A stretch of 64,000 nt of DNA from an uncultured Isosphaeraceae bacterium (GCA_945957605.1 CAMFLR010000002.1:420197-484196); one strand, 5' to 3'; positions 8,999 through 19,387 are shown, counted from the stretch's first letter. Program-made: numbers and translations. Notes: a model not told the origin generated them from the sequence alone.

Positions 8999-10267
8999 TC
9001 AGGTGCGAGCTTCTAATCCCGTCAAAGTTCCCGTCGCACTGGCGAAGCGATCGACACCAATCCCCATTTTCTGAAGCATGCTGACATAAAGATTGCCCAA
9101 AGGCGGGTTCTTGTTTTCATCGAAAGCAAGATGCTGACCATGCTTGAAACCGCCGCCCGCCAGAATGATCGGCATGTTTTTCACGCTGTGCTTCGAGGCA
9201 TCCCCCAGGTTGCTGCTGAAGAAAACCGTCGTGCGATCGAGCAGCGTTTCGCCCCCTTCGCGCGACGTGCGAAGTTGCCGCAAGAATTCGGCGAGCGTCT
9301 TCATCTTGGCGATTTCGAGCGTTCTAAGCTGAGCAAGCTTCGCCGGATCTTGCCCGTGGTGTGAAAGATCATGATGCCCCTGGCTCACGCCGGCGATCGG
9401 CGGGATGTTGCTGGTCCCCAGTAATTGCAGCGTGATCAGCCGTGACGAATCAGTCTGAATCGCCAGGTGCATCAGGTCGAACCATACTCGCGTCTTGCCG
9501 ATAAGGTCCGCAGCATTCTGGATGTTTTGCGGCGGCTTGGCTGCGACCTTCGGCTTGGGCCGCTTCGACCACGATGCATCGAGCGCGAGTCGCTGTTCCA
9601 GCTCACGGATGCTCGTAAAGTATTCCTCGAGTTTCTCGCGATCCCCCGCCCCCAGAGTTTCGTTCACGCGTTTTGCCTGCGTGCGAAGCGAGTCGAGAAT
9701 GCTCTGACCATCCGCCAGCCGCCGCTTTTGTGCTTCGACTTCTTCGGGCCGGCCTTCCAGAAACAGCTTGGCGAACACGTTCGACGGCCAGTCTTCTGTC
9801 GGCACCGGTGCGCCGCTTTTGGTCCACGAGAGCCCCTGCCCTTCGCACGAAAGCGTGAGCGTGGGAAAGCGCGTTTGACCATAAATATGTTCGGCCGAGA
9901 ACTGGTCGACCGAGATGCTGTTTTTGAAACCGGCACGCCGTTCAGGATGAGGCGCCGCCGTGAGAAAGCTGAGGTTCGAGTCGTGGCTCGGCCCAACATC
10001 AGGATGCGAAAGCCCGGAAATCACGGTGAAATCGTTGCGAAATTCTTGGAGCACTTCAAGGTACGGTGAAGCCTTGTAATCACGCCCCGCCGTTGCAGGA
10101 AAGAAGTGCGCGGGATGCAAACCGAGCGGCGTGTTGATGCAAATCATCCGGCGCGGGATTGCCTCTGCGGCTCGCAGCTTGCGTGGTGCAAACGCGTCGA
10201 GCACCGGCAACGCAAGAGCCACACCGGCCGCGCGAAGCAGGGTTCGTCGGTGCAGCTTGGTCACCAT
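8999..10267 (-). CDS. DUF1552 protein, copy 1
   Basis: A 422-residue protein of the DUF1552 family, common in planctomycetes and always near cytochrome-like DUF1592 proteins; its reaction is not established. The N-terminus HRRTLLRAAGVALALPVLDAF has a twin-arginine followed by a hydrophobic stretch, so export by Tat is likely. Conserved blocks include MICINTPLGLHPAHFFP, SGLSHPDV, HHDLSHHG and an LAGGGFKHGQHLAFD motif near the end, consistent with a sulfatase/phosphatase-like metal-binding fold (inference). It starts nine bases after the stop of the upstream cytochrome gene, so the two form an operon. A paralogue lies at 18044-19387. Confidence 0.88.
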   Translation of the reverse strand: MVTKLHRRTLLRAAGVALALPVLDAFAPRKLRAAEAIPRRMICINTPLGLHPAHFFPATAGRDYKASPYLEVLQEFRNDFTVISGLSHPDVGPSHDSNLSFLTAAPHPERRAGFKNSISVDQFSAEHIYGQTRFPTLTLSCEGQGLSWTKSGAPVPTEDWPSNVFAKLFLEGRPEEVEAQKRRLADGQSILDSLRTQAKRVNETLGAGDREKLEEYFTSIRELEQRLALDASWSKRPKPKVAAKPPQNIQNAADLIGKTRVWFDLMHLAIQTDSSRLITLQLLGTSNIPPIAGVSQGHHDLSHHGQDPAKLAQLRTLEIAKMKTLAEFLRQLRTSREGGETLLDRTTVFFSSNLGDASKHSVKNMPIILAGGGFKHGQHLAFDENKNPPLGNLYVSMLQKMGIGVDRFASATGTLTGLEART

Positions 10268-10276
10268 CGTCGATCC

Positions 10277-12670
10277 TCACTTCGATTGGAAGAACTCGCT
10301 CTGCACGATCTCGTGAACCAGCGACCGCAGCCCGTAATCCCGTTCGGCAATCCGCGTCACAATCCGATCAACCGCCGTCCGATCACTTGCTTGCGGTGCT
10401 CGTCCGGTCGCGTATGCAATGAGTTTTGTCGTCAGAGCGTGAGCAAGCTTCGGCTTATCCTTGAGCAAAATGCGTTTCAAGTCATCGATATCGGCGAACT
10501 TCTCGCCATCTGCCGTCACGTCGGCCGGATCAACGGGTTTTCCTCGCAAATACTGCATCCTCCGGCCGTCGATCATCACCGATTCACCCATGCCAGTCGT
10601 CCGATAGCGATCGCGCCAGCCGCCGATGCAATCGAAGCTTTCGAGCGCAAATCCTGGCGGATCGATCTGACGATGACAGCTCGCGCAGGCTTCCGTTGCG
10701 CGATGTTTGGCAAGCTGTTCGCGAATCGTCTTGGCGCCGCGAATATCGGGATCGATGACTGAAACGTTATCCGGCGGCGGCGGAGGCGGCGTCCCCAGAA
10801 TTCGGTCCATCACCCACGCCCCACGCAGCACGGGCGATGTCGTAGTGCCGTTGGCCGTCACCTTCAGCACACTCGCCATCGTCAGCACACCGCCGCGATG
10901 GCTTCCTTTAGGCACTGGTTTTTTCTGAAACTCCCAGCCGTCCACGCCGACGATTCCATAATGTTTCGCAAGCCGACCATTGACCATGACGAAGTCGGAC
11001 GAGACGAAGTTCGTCAAACTAAGGTCATGCTTCAAAACTTCGTCGAAGAACAGCTCGGTCTCGCGAATCATTGAGACCTTGAGCAGATGATCATACTCGG
11101 GATAGAGAATATGGCTCGGCTCAGTGGCGTCGATTTGCCGCAAACCAAGCCATTGCCCGACGAGGTTCTCAGTGAATGCCGACGCCTTAGGACTGGCCAG
11201 CATCCGTTCAACCTGTCGCCGCAGTTCGTCGGGCTTCTTCAACTCACCACGTTCGGCGAGGGCCAGCAGCTCGTCGTCCGGCATCGTGCTCCAGAGGAAG
11301 TACGAAAGCCTGCTGGCTAATGCAAAATCATCGAGCTTGCCCGGACGTTCCGGCAGGAAGAGAAAGTCGGGCGCGATCATCACGCCCTTAAGCGCCGCAC
11401 GCATTGCCATCTCGAACGAATAGCTCGACGACAACTTGTGTTGGACGATCGCCAGATACGGCGCGACATCCTCGGTCGTCACATCGCGACGAAACGCCCG
11501 TCGCATGAACTTCTTGAGAATCATCTCCGCATCGGCCAGCGGATTGGTCGAAATGACTTCGGAGCGATCGCCGTAATTTGTGCGAAACGTGCGCTGGGGG
11601 AGATCGTCAAAAATTCGCGTATGACTCGCCGGCGGCCAGATCGGATTGAGCGGCCCTTCAACCTCGATATATTGAATTGCCAGCCCTGGGCCGTCCCACT
11701 TCTCCGCACCGACCTTATGCACAGTGCCCGAATTCACGAGACCGTAGGGCAACATCATCAGCGTCGAGTGCGGCTCCATGTACCGCTCGACGACAATCTC
11801 GCGAGGAGTGTTGGGCTGGGCATCATAATAGCCGACCAACCCGCTTTTGCCGGTCAGCTCGGTGCCGGTTGCGGTCACGCGAAACGTAACCGGCTTCCCC
11901 TTGCTTTGAACGGCCGACGCCGAGAATCGCCAGCGATAATTCCCGCCCTCATTGGGCCAAAACTGCGTCGCCCCTGCCCCTCGCCATTCCGACGAGCAAA
12001 AGCAAACAACCTCGCCATCCTTCAAAAAGCGATAGACATTTTCATCACTGCCTTTAACGGGATACCCCTCTTTGACGCTCCATCGCTTCTTCATCGAAGG
12101 TGGCGGCTTGGGACGATCGGCAATCGCCATGTTCAGCGCTTTTTCAGCCGCTTCGAGGTACTTCTCCATCAAAAACGACGACGTATGATTCGCCGCGCCG
12201 GCGTTATCAAACCCATCGGCCGAACCATCTTCGGGCAACTGTTCCTTGAGCTTGATGTTGATCCCGAGCAGGTCGCGCACGGTGTTTTCGTATTCGACGC
12301 GATTCAACCGCCGCAGCACCACGCGCCCTTGCGCTTCACGTGCCGAAGCTTCGGCCTCGGCAATCCGGGGCGATAGCCAATCGACGAGCGCGCGAACCTC
12401 TTTTTCAGCGGGACGCGGCTTCCCCTTGGGCGGCATCTCGCCTGATTTCAAACGCTCAACAACTTCAAGCCAATGGTCGCGCGTCGCCGAGTCGGCAAAG
12501 CTGCGTGGCAAGGTGTCGAGGCGGAGTTTTCCCTTCGGCTTTTCGCCGGAATGGCAGGAAATGCAATGTTTCGCGAGCAATGGCCGAACGGTGGCGTCGA
12601 AGTCGCCAACGCTCGGCTGATCCGCGGCAGGTGCCAAAACGACAAGAAGAACGCCGACCCAGCCCGCCAT
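10277..12670 (-). CDS. cytochrome-c/DUF1592-type secreted protein, copy 1
   Basis: A 797-residue exported protein with a short signal peptide (residues 1-16). The planctomycete cytochrome c domain has the heme motif CISCH at 36-40, followed by DUF1587 (RRLNRVEYENTVRDLLGI), DUF1595/DUF1592 (AFRRDVT.., LASRLSYFLWSTMPDDELL, NFVSSDFVMVNGRLAKHYG), DUF1588 (HRGGVLTMASVL..TSPVLRGAW, CASCHRQIDPPGFALE) and DUF1585 at the C-terminus. It may bind heme and act in periplasmic electron transfer or polysaccharide attack with its DUF1552 partner; this is inference. GGGGGCG lies seven bases before the ATG. It is paralogous to 15490-18012. Confidence 0.9.
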   Translation of the reverse strand: MAGWVGVLLVVLAPAADQPSVGDFDATVRPLLAKHCISCHSGEKPKGKLRLDTLPRSFADSATRDHWLEVVERLKSGEMPPKGKPRPAEKEVRALVDWLSPRIAEAEASAREAQGRVVLRRLNRVEYENTVRDLLGINIKLKEQLPEDGSADGFDNAGAANHTSSFLMEKYLEAAEKALNMAIADRPKPPPSMKKRWSVKEGYPVKGSDENVYRFLKDGEVVCFCSSEWRGAGATQFWPNEGGNYRWRFSASAVQSKGKPVTFRVTATGTELTGKSGLVGYYDAQPNTPREIVVERYMEPHSTLMMLPYGLVNSGTVHKVGAEKWDGPGLAIQYIEVEGPLNPIWPPASHTRIFDDLPQRTFRTNYGDRSEVISTNPLADAEMILKKFMRRAFRRDVTTEDVAPYLAIVQHKLSSSYSFEMAMRAALKGVMIAPDFLFLPERPGKLDDFALASRLSYFLWSTMPDDELLALAERGELKKPDELRRQVERMLASPKASAFTENLVGQWLGLRQIDATEPSHILYPEYDHLLKVSMIRETELFFDEVLKHDLSLTNFVSSDFVMVNGRLAKHYGIVGVDGWEFQKKPVPKGSHRGGVLTMASVLKVTANGTTTSPVLRGAWVMDRILGTPPPPPPDNVSVIDPDIRGAKTIREQLAKHRATEACASCHRQIDPPGFALESFDCIGGWRDRYRTTGMGESVMIDGRRMQYLRGKPVDPADVTADGEKFADIDDLKRILLKDKPKLAHALTTKLIAYATGRAPQASDRTAVDRIVTRIAERDYGLRSLVHEIVQSEFFQSK

Positions 12671-12783
12671 GAATCGCCCCCGTTTGATCGCACGACGCGA
12701 GAGTTAAACAATTGTCAGCGATACGGACGAATGGTGCAAGCGCGTTGAGATTCGACAGATGAGAGCGATTTACGAAGCGCCAT

Positions 12784-14121
12784 TCAGCCGGCGAGTGTTG
12801 CAACAGTACTCAACTTGACCGTGCCGCTGTCGAGAACTGTGACGAATTGCTTGGAGCTTGGGTGATAGCCCGCTGGGCAAAACGCCGGATCACAACCTAT
12901 TCGCTCGCCCGTGGCGACATCCCAAACCGACATTCCCTCTTCGGCGGAGAATGAGAAGAGAAAGGCGTCGAACGCAAGACTGCCGAGTGGTCCAGGAAAC
13001 CAGCTCTCCTGCGCCCCCGTCTCGACATGGAAAATCAAAGCAGCGGACAGTAACGACTTAGCGTCGACTCCATAACCCCAAACGATCAAACGGCTATCAT
13101 CCAGCCAGCAGATCGGACCATCCCAGTAAGCTTCGCGACCGCAGAAATCTCTGACCGATCCTCCGTCGTCCGATTCCCAAACATTTTCTCCCAACCAGCG
13201 ATCAACGCTCCAAGTCCGAATGACACCGAAGGGATGCCAAACCCAGCCATTGTCTGCGATGAAACGACCACTGGGTGAGACCAACAAGCCGCCGTGAAAG
13301 TAGTCGAGGTAATGTGCAGGAGAGGGTTCGCCAAGAAGATACGACGTTGGAATTCGATCCGTGAGCAAAGCATTAGTTTCAACGTCAGACACGTCGACCC
13401 GGTTCCACTCCGTCCCGTGGACCAAGAGAGTACGCCCGTTGTAATCGAGCCATGCCAGCGGAAATGCGGACACATCCTCGTGACCGTCATCCCGCTGCAC
13501 TCGCATGATTACCCGGCCTGTATCCAGGTCCAAAACAACTCCGCGCCGGCCATACGAGTTTGCAAAAACCGCCCTTCGGCCGTCAACGCTCACGCGGAAT
13601 GTGTAGGGCGATCCTTTGAGCCATCCCTCTTGATTCGACGCGAGGACGCCGGCCTCAAAGTCGACATCCTCAGATGAAAGCGAGGCCACGACCTGACTGG
13701 ACGCCAAATCTGTATTGATATGAACGATCGATCCGGTCGAGCTACACGCGAGCCACTCCCCACCAAGATTCTTAATCGGCTGAATATCGACGATTCCCAG
13801 ATTCGCGAGCCCAGGAATATTGATCTCGCGGTGCTCGAATCGCACGCGTTCTGTGCCGATGCGGATCTCGGGACGACCGAGAATTCCTTTCCACCAACCA
13901 TTGGTTTTGGCTCGGGCGAAACATTCGCAACACACTGTAGCTAGTCGAACTTCTCGCCCCGCTCGCAACTCCTGTTCGCAAGCAGAGCAAACCAAGTCGT
14001 ACGTCCAGCCTACTCCTTCAAACCGCTGAAAATGAGCGTGACTTGGCGCCTCGGAGATGTGCGTGCAAACCCGTCCTTCGCTGGCTTGATTCCCATGCCC
14101 GCAATTGCATGCGCCATTCAT
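12784..14121 (-). CDS. Cys-rich propeller-like protein, unknown function
   Basis: A 445-residue protein without signal peptide. The N-terminus is rich in Cys and His (CNCGH, CTH, CSACEQE, CCECFARA), suggesting one or two zinc sites. The rest consists of WD/propeller-like beta repeats (VVLDLDTGRVIMRVQ, DVSDVETNALL, IFHVETGAQESW, MSVWDVATGERIG). It resembles large families of cytosolic propeller proteins in planctomycetes and myxobacteria with no known role. No ribosome site is obvious before the ATG. It lies between the two inverted cytochrome/DUF1552 modules and is not clearly linked to them. Confidence 0.7.
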   Translation of the reverse strand: MNGACNCGHGNQASEGRVCTHISEAPSHAHFQRFEGVGWTYDLVCSACEQELRAGREVRLATVCCECFARAKTNGWWKGILGRPEIRIGTERVRFEHREINIPGLANLGIVDIQPIKNLGGEWLACSSTGSIVHINTDLASSQVVASLSSEDVDFEAGVLASNQEGWLKGSPYTFRVSVDGRRAVFANSYGRRGVVLDLDTGRVIMRVQRDDGHEDVSAFPLAWLDYNGRTLLVHGTEWNRVDVSDVETNALLTDRIPTSYLLGEPSPAHYLDYFHGGLLVSPSGRFIADNGWVWHPFGVIRTWSVDRWLGENVWESDDGGSVRDFCGREAYWDGPICWLDDSRLIVWGYGVDAKSLLSAALIFHVETGAQESWFPGPLGSLAFDAFLFSFSAEEGMSVWDVATGERIGCDPAFCPAGYHPSSKQFVTVLDSGTVKLSTVATLAG

Positions 14122-14252
14122 TGGGAATGAACCTCAACCAGCGAGCGTGACAAAACCGAGCAAGTCTCGCCGCAAACGGCCGCCTAACCGCGCTGGCGAG
14201 ACCACGTTCAGCCGAACGCGAAAGGTGCAAGAGTTTTTCAGCCTTCTATCAT

Positions 14253-15305
14253 TCAACGCGCACGCAAAAACTCAAACGGCTTCGCATCTTTGAAATCCTT
14301 CGACGCATTGCCACCATACGTCTTCCCGCTCACCAGATCCAACTTCTTAACAGCCGCTCCCTCCGAAAAATCAAGCTCGCCCAGCGGCACCCAGAACACA
14401 GTCGGCTGTGTGGCTGAATCAAAATAGCAAATCTTGCTCTTATGATCGTAGACCGTGCGCCAGATCGTGCTCGCAATATTGGGCTGGCCTGGCGTATTCA
14501 CTCCCAGCGGCACCGAGACTCCGCGAATCAGGCTGAAAACCGAGGCCACGGCGCGTTTAGAGTCATCGGTCTGCGGAATCGCTTTGAGGTAGAACGACGC
14601 CCGCACGAATCGATCGGCAGCGCGGCTCGTTCCTGGCAGCATTGCCTGTCCGCCCACGGTTTCCCAGTATGTGTTGAGCGCGAGTTGCTGATCAAACGGC
14701 GGCGAGTTCGTCATCACTTGGAACTCGCGGCCATGATGAATGACGAGCTTCCCTTTGACGTATTCAAAAATCGCCGAATCACCCGTTGGGTCGGAAACCG
14801 CCAGATGGCCGTGCGCGGGGCGATTGTTGGGAAGAACGGGAGCGACGATGACGAAAGGCTCCTTGCGAAGTTCCTTCACTACTTCATCGACGGTCGCGTA
14901 ATTGTCGAGCACATACTGCGCCCACGCGGCGATCGTCAGCGTCGGCTTGCTTCCATCGGGCTTGCCGTAATCCGATTCAACGAGATAAAGCGCGTTGGCT
15001 GCGAGCCCCTTTTCGTTCATCCCATCAACCGTACCGACCTCGTAGAACGAACAAATCAGACTGCCGAACTTGCTCGTCCATTTGATCGCATTCGCGCCGG
15101 TCGCGCCGTCGCGTTTCATCCCGCGTGGAAACACATACAGATTCGTACCCGGATCTTCGGCCCAGTCCATCGACCGCGCCACAATCACCGTATTGTCCGG
15201 CCCAAGGTAAACACAGCGCGTACAGGCTTCGACACAAGCGGGCACAACGAATACGGCAAGACCTATGGTAGAAATAGCGGTGAAAACCAGTCGCTTCAGA
15301 TCCAT
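14253..15305 (-). CDS. secreted choloylglycine hydrolase/penicillin V acylase family
   Basis: A 350-residue Ntn-hydrolase of the linear amide C-N hydrolase family. A signal peptide ends just before Cys28 in ACTRCVYLGPDNTVIVARSMDW, which should become the N-terminal nucleophile after processing. Further family motifs are NEKGLAANALYL, the Asn region MTNSPPFDQQLALNTYW, and RFVRASFYL. It hydrolyses an amide such as an acyl-homoserine lactone, bile amide or penicillin V; the substrate cannot be told from sequence. AGGGA lies about ten bases before the ATG. Its promoter region (15306-15489) is shared with the divergent cytochrome gene. Confidence 0.88.
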   Translation of the reverse strand: MDLKRLVFTAISTIGLAVFVVPACVEACTRCVYLGPDNTVIVARSMDWAEDPGTNLYVFPRGMKRDGATGANAIKWTSKFGSLICSFYEVGTVDGMNEKGLAANALYLVESDYGKPDGSKPTLTIAAWAQYVLDNYATVDEVVKELRKEPFVIVAPVLPNNRPAHGHLAVSDPTGDSAIFEYVKGKLVIHHGREFQVMTNSPPFDQQLALNTYWETVGGQAMLPGTSRAADRFVRASFYLKAIPQTDDSKRAVASVFSLIRGVSVPLGVNTPGQPNIASTIWRTVYDHKSKICYFDSATQPTVFWVPLGELDFSEGAAVKKLDLVSGKTYGGNASKDFKDAKPFEFLRAR

Positions 15306-15489
15306 CGTTCTGATCCCTTCAAAGCTGAACCTCGGCCAGACAAAGACTTCAGCAGAGTATAGGACAAATCTACGAGAATCGGCGTGCGGACGCTGTTCTT
15401 GAACGCGACTTCCAAAGGCGATACGCTAGAGCCACATGCAATCAACACGTCCTGTAAGCATGCGAGAATCTGCTCTGAAGGGTTGGCTC

Positions 15490-18012
15490 ATGCGTTTTTG
15501 CTTTGTGGTGGCGATGTTGCTAGCCACGACTTGCGTGGCTGCAGATCAGCCGGGGTACGACAAAACCGTTGCCCCGTTTTTCGCGCAGTATTGTCAGAAA
15601 TGCCACACCGGAGCGAAACCGAAGGGCGAATTCGGCATTGAAGCAAACCGCTTGAGCAATGATTTCGCCAATCCGGCCGCGCGGGCTAAGTGGCGCGAAG
15701 TCGTCAACGTGCTGAACTCGCACGAAATGCCGCCTGAGAAGGCGAAACAGCCAAACGCAGATGAAGTCGCTCGCGTCGTCGACTGGATCACCGAGCAAAC
15801 GGTCGCGGCCGAGCAACTCAAACGCGAACGGGCCGTCGTACTGCGACGGCTGAATCGCGAGGAATACAAAAACACGATTCGCGACCTGCTGGGCGTCGAC
15901 TTCGATCCCGCGAGCTTTCCGCAAGATCCGCCCGCCGGTGGCTTCGATAACAACGGCGGCGCCCTGACGATTTCGCCGCTTCACCTCGAAGTCTATCTGG
16001 CCGCTGCGCAGCAAATTCTCGATCGGGCGATCGTCAGCGGCGACCGTCCCAGCACTACACGCTGGCGGTTTGAGCCGAAAGCCGGGGCGATGGACGCCAA
16101 TCGACTTCGGCTCGACGCGAAGAATAACGCGATCGTTAACGCGGGCAATAACACGTATGAAGGAAAGTGGATCGTCGTGCACCACAACTCGTGGGACAAG
16201 ACGGTCAACGCACGCGACTTCCGCATGCCGGTCGCCGGAAACTACATCATCCGGGTTCACGCCGCCGGCCGAGTTCCGGGACGCGACAAGGTTGTTTCAA
16301 GTGCTGAAGTCTTCTTGCGAAAGCGCCGGGATGACGAAGACGCCAAGAATCCCTCGCGCAAGAAATATACGCAGATGTCGTACGAAACCGATCTGGAGCA
16401 CTTCAAAACCGATCGGATGTACGACTATGGCCCGCCACGCATCAAGCTGATTCAGCAACTCGGCCCACAACCGCGTGTCATTGCCGAGTTCGATGCCGAT
16501 GGTTCGCCGGAAAATCCCAAGACCCACGAAATCCTGGCTCGATTCACCACCGAATCGGCTGGGCTCACATTTGAATACGCGTACGACATCCCGAACGTGC
16601 TCGAAAACTTCTGGATGCAACGCAACGCTGGATTTGCACGCCCCGAACTATTGATCGACTGGTTTGAAATCGAAGGGCCGATTTACGACGCCTGGCCGCC
16701 GTCAAGTCACACCCATTTGCTGATTTCACAACCGCCAGAGACCGACGAATCCGCACATGCTAGGCGGGTCATCGAACGGTTCCTCACGCGAGCGTTTCGC
16801 CGTCCTGTTTCCAGTGACGAGGTCAACGCCAAGCTGGCACTTTTCAGCAACGCGCGGAAAGACAAGCCGTTCAACGAGGCGATCAAAGTACCGTTGCTCG
16901 CGGCCCTCGCGTCGCCGAACTTCCTGTTTCTCGTCGAACCGCGACTCGATTCGCCGGGCCAAAAACCATCGCCGCTTAATGATCACGAGTTGGCCGCGCG
17001 ACTATCGTATTTCCTCTGGTCGAGCATGCCCGACGACACGCTCAGGGCACTCGCGGATCGTGGCGATCTGAAGGAATCGCAAACGTTGGCTGCGCAGGTT
17101 GATCGCATGCTCGCGGACAGCAAGTCCGAAGCGTTCGTACGCAACTTCGCCGGCCAGTGGCTCGGCCTGCGTGAGGTGGGCAATAACCCGCCGGCCGCTG
17201 ATCTCTATCCGCAATACGATCGCCACCTGGAAACGTCGATCGTCAAGGAATCGGAAAACTACTTCGGCGAGTTCTTGCGACACGATGTCGATGTCCGCCA
17301 GATGATCAAATCCGACTTTGTGGTGATCAACGAGCGGCTCGCACGCTTCTATGGAATTCCCAACGTGCGGGGCGATCAATTCCGGCGTGTGTCCGTTCCG
17401 CAAGGTGTAACGCGAGGCGGAATCGTGACGCAAGCCTCGATTCTCACCACAGCCTCGAACGGCACGCGCACCTCGCCGGTGAAACGTGGGACATGGATCC
17501 TGAAAACGCTCCTGGGAATCGATCCCGGCCTGCCTGTGGCAAACGTTGGTGAGATCGCTCCCAAGGTTCCGGGAATTGACAAGGCGACAGTCCGTCAGCG
17601 GCTCGAAATTCACCGGACTTTGCCGCAATGCTCCCGCTGCCACAGCAAGATCGATCCGCTGGGCTTTGCGCTCGAAAACTATAACGCCGCGGGCGAATGG
17701 CGTGCACAAGAAGGATTCGGCTACAAGGGACGCATCGAAAAGAACGACCCGCGTATTGACGCATCATCCGCCATGCCCGACGGCACGAAGATCGATGGCG
17801 TCGCCGGTTTGCAGGCGGCGATGCTCGCGCAGGATGAACTGTTTCTCACGTGTCTCGCGTCCAAGATGATGACCTACGCCTACGGCCGCGAGCTTGGACT
17901 CGCCGATCAACCGACGGTAAAACAGGTCGTGGGCGAAATGAAGGCGAACCGATACACCTTGCGAAGCCTCGTAAAGGCGATCGTCGCTAGCGAGCCGTTC
18001 CGAACCAAGTAG
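15490..18012 (+). CDS. cytochrome-c/DUF1592-type secreted protein, copy 2
   Basis: An 840-residue paralogue of the protein at 10277-12670, with the same order: signal peptide MRFCFVVAMLLATTCVAA, heme motif CQKCH at 35-39, DUF1587 (RRLNREEYKNTIRDLLGV), DUF1595, DUF1592 (LAARLSYFLWSSMPDDTL), DUF1588 (TRGGIVTQASILTT, CSRCHSKIDPLGFALE) and DUF1585. The frame is open from 15436, but the ATG at 15490 has GAAGGG at a good distance and begins a clean signal peptide. Its DUF1552 partner starts 31 bases after the stop. It contains a large inserted region around residues 185-300 missing in copy 1 alignments by eye. Confidence 0.9.
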   Translation: MRFCFVVAMLLATTCVAADQPGYDKTVAPFFAQYCQKCHTGAKPKGEFGIEANRLSNDFANPAARAKWREVVNVLNSHEMPPEKAKQPNADEVARVVDWITEQTVAAEQLKRERAVVLRRLNREEYKNTIRDLLGVDFDPASFPQDPPAGGFDNNGGALTISPLHLEVYLAAAQQILDRAIVSGDRPSTTRWRFEPKAGAMDANRLRLDAKNNAIVNAGNNTYEGKWIVVHHNSWDKTVNARDFRMPVAGNYIIRVHAAGRVPGRDKVVSSAEVFLRKRRDDEDAKNPSRKKYTQMSYETDLEHFKTDRMYDYGPPRIKLIQQLGPQPRVIAEFDADGSPENPKTHEILARFTTESAGLTFEYAYDIPNVLENFWMQRNAGFARPELLIDWFEIEGPIYDAWPPSSHTHLLISQPPETDESAHARRVIERFLTRAFRRPVSSDEVNAKLALFSNARKDKPFNEAIKVPLLAALASPNFLFLVEPRLDSPGQKPSPLNDHELAARLSYFLWSSMPDDTLRALADRGDLKESQTLAAQVDRMLADSKSEAFVRNFAGQWLGLREVGNNPPAADLYPQYDRHLETSIVKESENYFGEFLRHDVDVRQMIKSDFVVINERLARFYGIPNVRGDQFRRVSVPQGVTRGGIVTQASILTTASNGTRTSPVKRGTWILKTLLGIDPGLPVANVGEIAPKVPGIDKATVRQRLEIHRTLPQCSRCHSKIDPLGFALENYNAAGEWRAQEGFGYKGRIEKNDPRIDASSAMPDGTKIDGVAGLQAAMLAQDELFLTCLASKMMTYAYGRELGLADQPTVKQVVGEMKANRYTLRSLVKAIVASEPFRTK

Positions 18013-18043
18013 CGCAACTTCCCTCCCAGGGGTGAGGCCCGCC

Positions 18044-19387
18044 ATGCCGTCTTTCGTCGATCGCCCGCTGTCTCGCCGCCACGTCCTCAAGGGGGCAGGC
18101 GTCGCGCTTGCGCTGCCGCTGCTCGAAGCGATGCTGCCGCGGACGAATGCTGCTCCGTCGACGTTTCAACCCTGGAAGCGGTCGACCAATCCGCAGCCTC
18201 GCATGATCTGCTGTTATGTCCCGAATGGCGTGAACATTCTCGAGTGGATGCCCGAGGGCGAGGGCGATCAGTACAAATCGTCGCGCACGCTCGAAGCATT
18301 GAAGGAACATCGCAGCGACTTTTCGGTGATTACGGGCCTCGGACATCCCGCGTCACAGGGCGGACACAGCGGCGCCGATACATGGCTGACGGCCGCGAAT
18401 TTGAAGGCCCGTCCCGGCGCGGATTACACCAATTCGATCTCAGTCGACCAGCTTGCGGCCGAGGTTCATGGCAAGCACACGCGGTTTCCCTCGTTGCAGC
18501 TTGGCGATATGTCGGGCACCGGCCAGGCGGGGCATAGCCACACGCTGTCTTTCGACGTCAACGGCACCCCGCTTCCGGCCGAGAATTCGCCACGACGATT
18601 GTTCGAGCGTCTGTTCGTTCCCGACTCAGCCGGTGACCAGGCCGCTGCCATCGCGCGTTTCACCGAGCGGAGGTCAATTCTCGATAACCTCGCGAATGAA
18701 ACGCGCGGCCTTGAGCGGCGGCTCGGTTCGCGCGATCGCGCCAAGCTCGACGAATATCTCAGCAGCGTTCGCCAGACCGAGAAGCAAATCGAGCGGATGC
18801 AATCGTGGGTCAACAAGCCGAAGGTCGCGGTTCCGGAAACTGGCCTGCAGCTCGTCAGCCAGCCGATGAACGGCCACGATCGGCCGATGTGGATCGACGT
18901 GATGCTCGAGCTCTCCTACCTCGCGTTCATCACCGACATGACGCGCGTAATCACGTTCGAGTGGTCGCGTGAGGCGGGCGGATACGGCGGAGGCGGCGAG
19001 AATCATCACGAATTGTCGCACCACGGCGGCGATCCTGGCATGCTTGCGAAGCTTGGTGTCATCGATCGCTTCCATCTCGAACGGCTGGGTCGATTCATCG
19101 GCATGCTCAAAGCGACGAGCGAAGCCGATGGCTCGATGCTCGATCGCACGATGATTCTCTATGGCAGTGGGATGAACTCGGGCAAGGGCGGCGAGCATTC
19201 GCCCAAGAACTTGCCGACGCTCGTCGCAGGCGGTAAAGGGCTTGGTTTGAAGCACGGCCGCCACTTCGCGTTCGACGCCGACAAGCACCCACCGCTCTCA
19301 AATGTTTTGCTCACGATCGCACAGAAAATGGGCGTTGAATCGCATCGTTTTGCCGACGCGACGGGCACAATCACCGGTCTGACTTGA
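18044..19387 (+). CDS. DUF1552 protein, copy 2
   Basis: A 447-residue DUF1552 protein paralogous to 8999-10267. The N-terminus SRRHVLKGAGVALALPLLEAM is a probable Tat signal. Conserved blocks match copy 1: MICCYVPNGVNILEWMP, TGLGHP, HHELSHHGGDP, LPTLVAGGKGLGLKHGRHFAFD. An earlier GTG at 18032 exists but lies inside the GGGGTGAGG ribosome site that serves the ATG at 18044. It is cotranscribed with the cytochrome-like gene. The role is presumed to be shared with that partner; biochemistry is unknown. Confidence 0.88.
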   Translation: MPSFVDRPLSRRHVLKGAGVALALPLLEAMLPRTNAAPSTFQPWKRSTNPQPRMICCYVPNGVNILEWMPEGEGDQYKSSRTLEALKEHRSDFSVITGLGHPASQGGHSGADTWLTAANLKARPGADYTNSISVDQLAAEVHGKHTRFPSLQLGDMSGTGQAGHSHTLSFDVNGTPLPAENSPRRLFERLFVPDSAGDQAAAIARFTERRSILDNLANETRGLERRLGSRDRAKLDEYLSSVRQTEKQIERMQSWVNKPKVAVPETGLQLVSQPMNGHDRPMWIDVMLELSYLAFITDMTRVITFEWSREAGGYGGGGENHHELSHHGGDPGMLAKLGVIDRFHLERLGRFIGMLKATSEADGSMLDRTMILYGSGMNSGKGGEHSPKNLPTLVAGGKGLGLKHGRHFAFDADKHPPLSNVLLTIAQKMGVESHRFADATGTITGLT

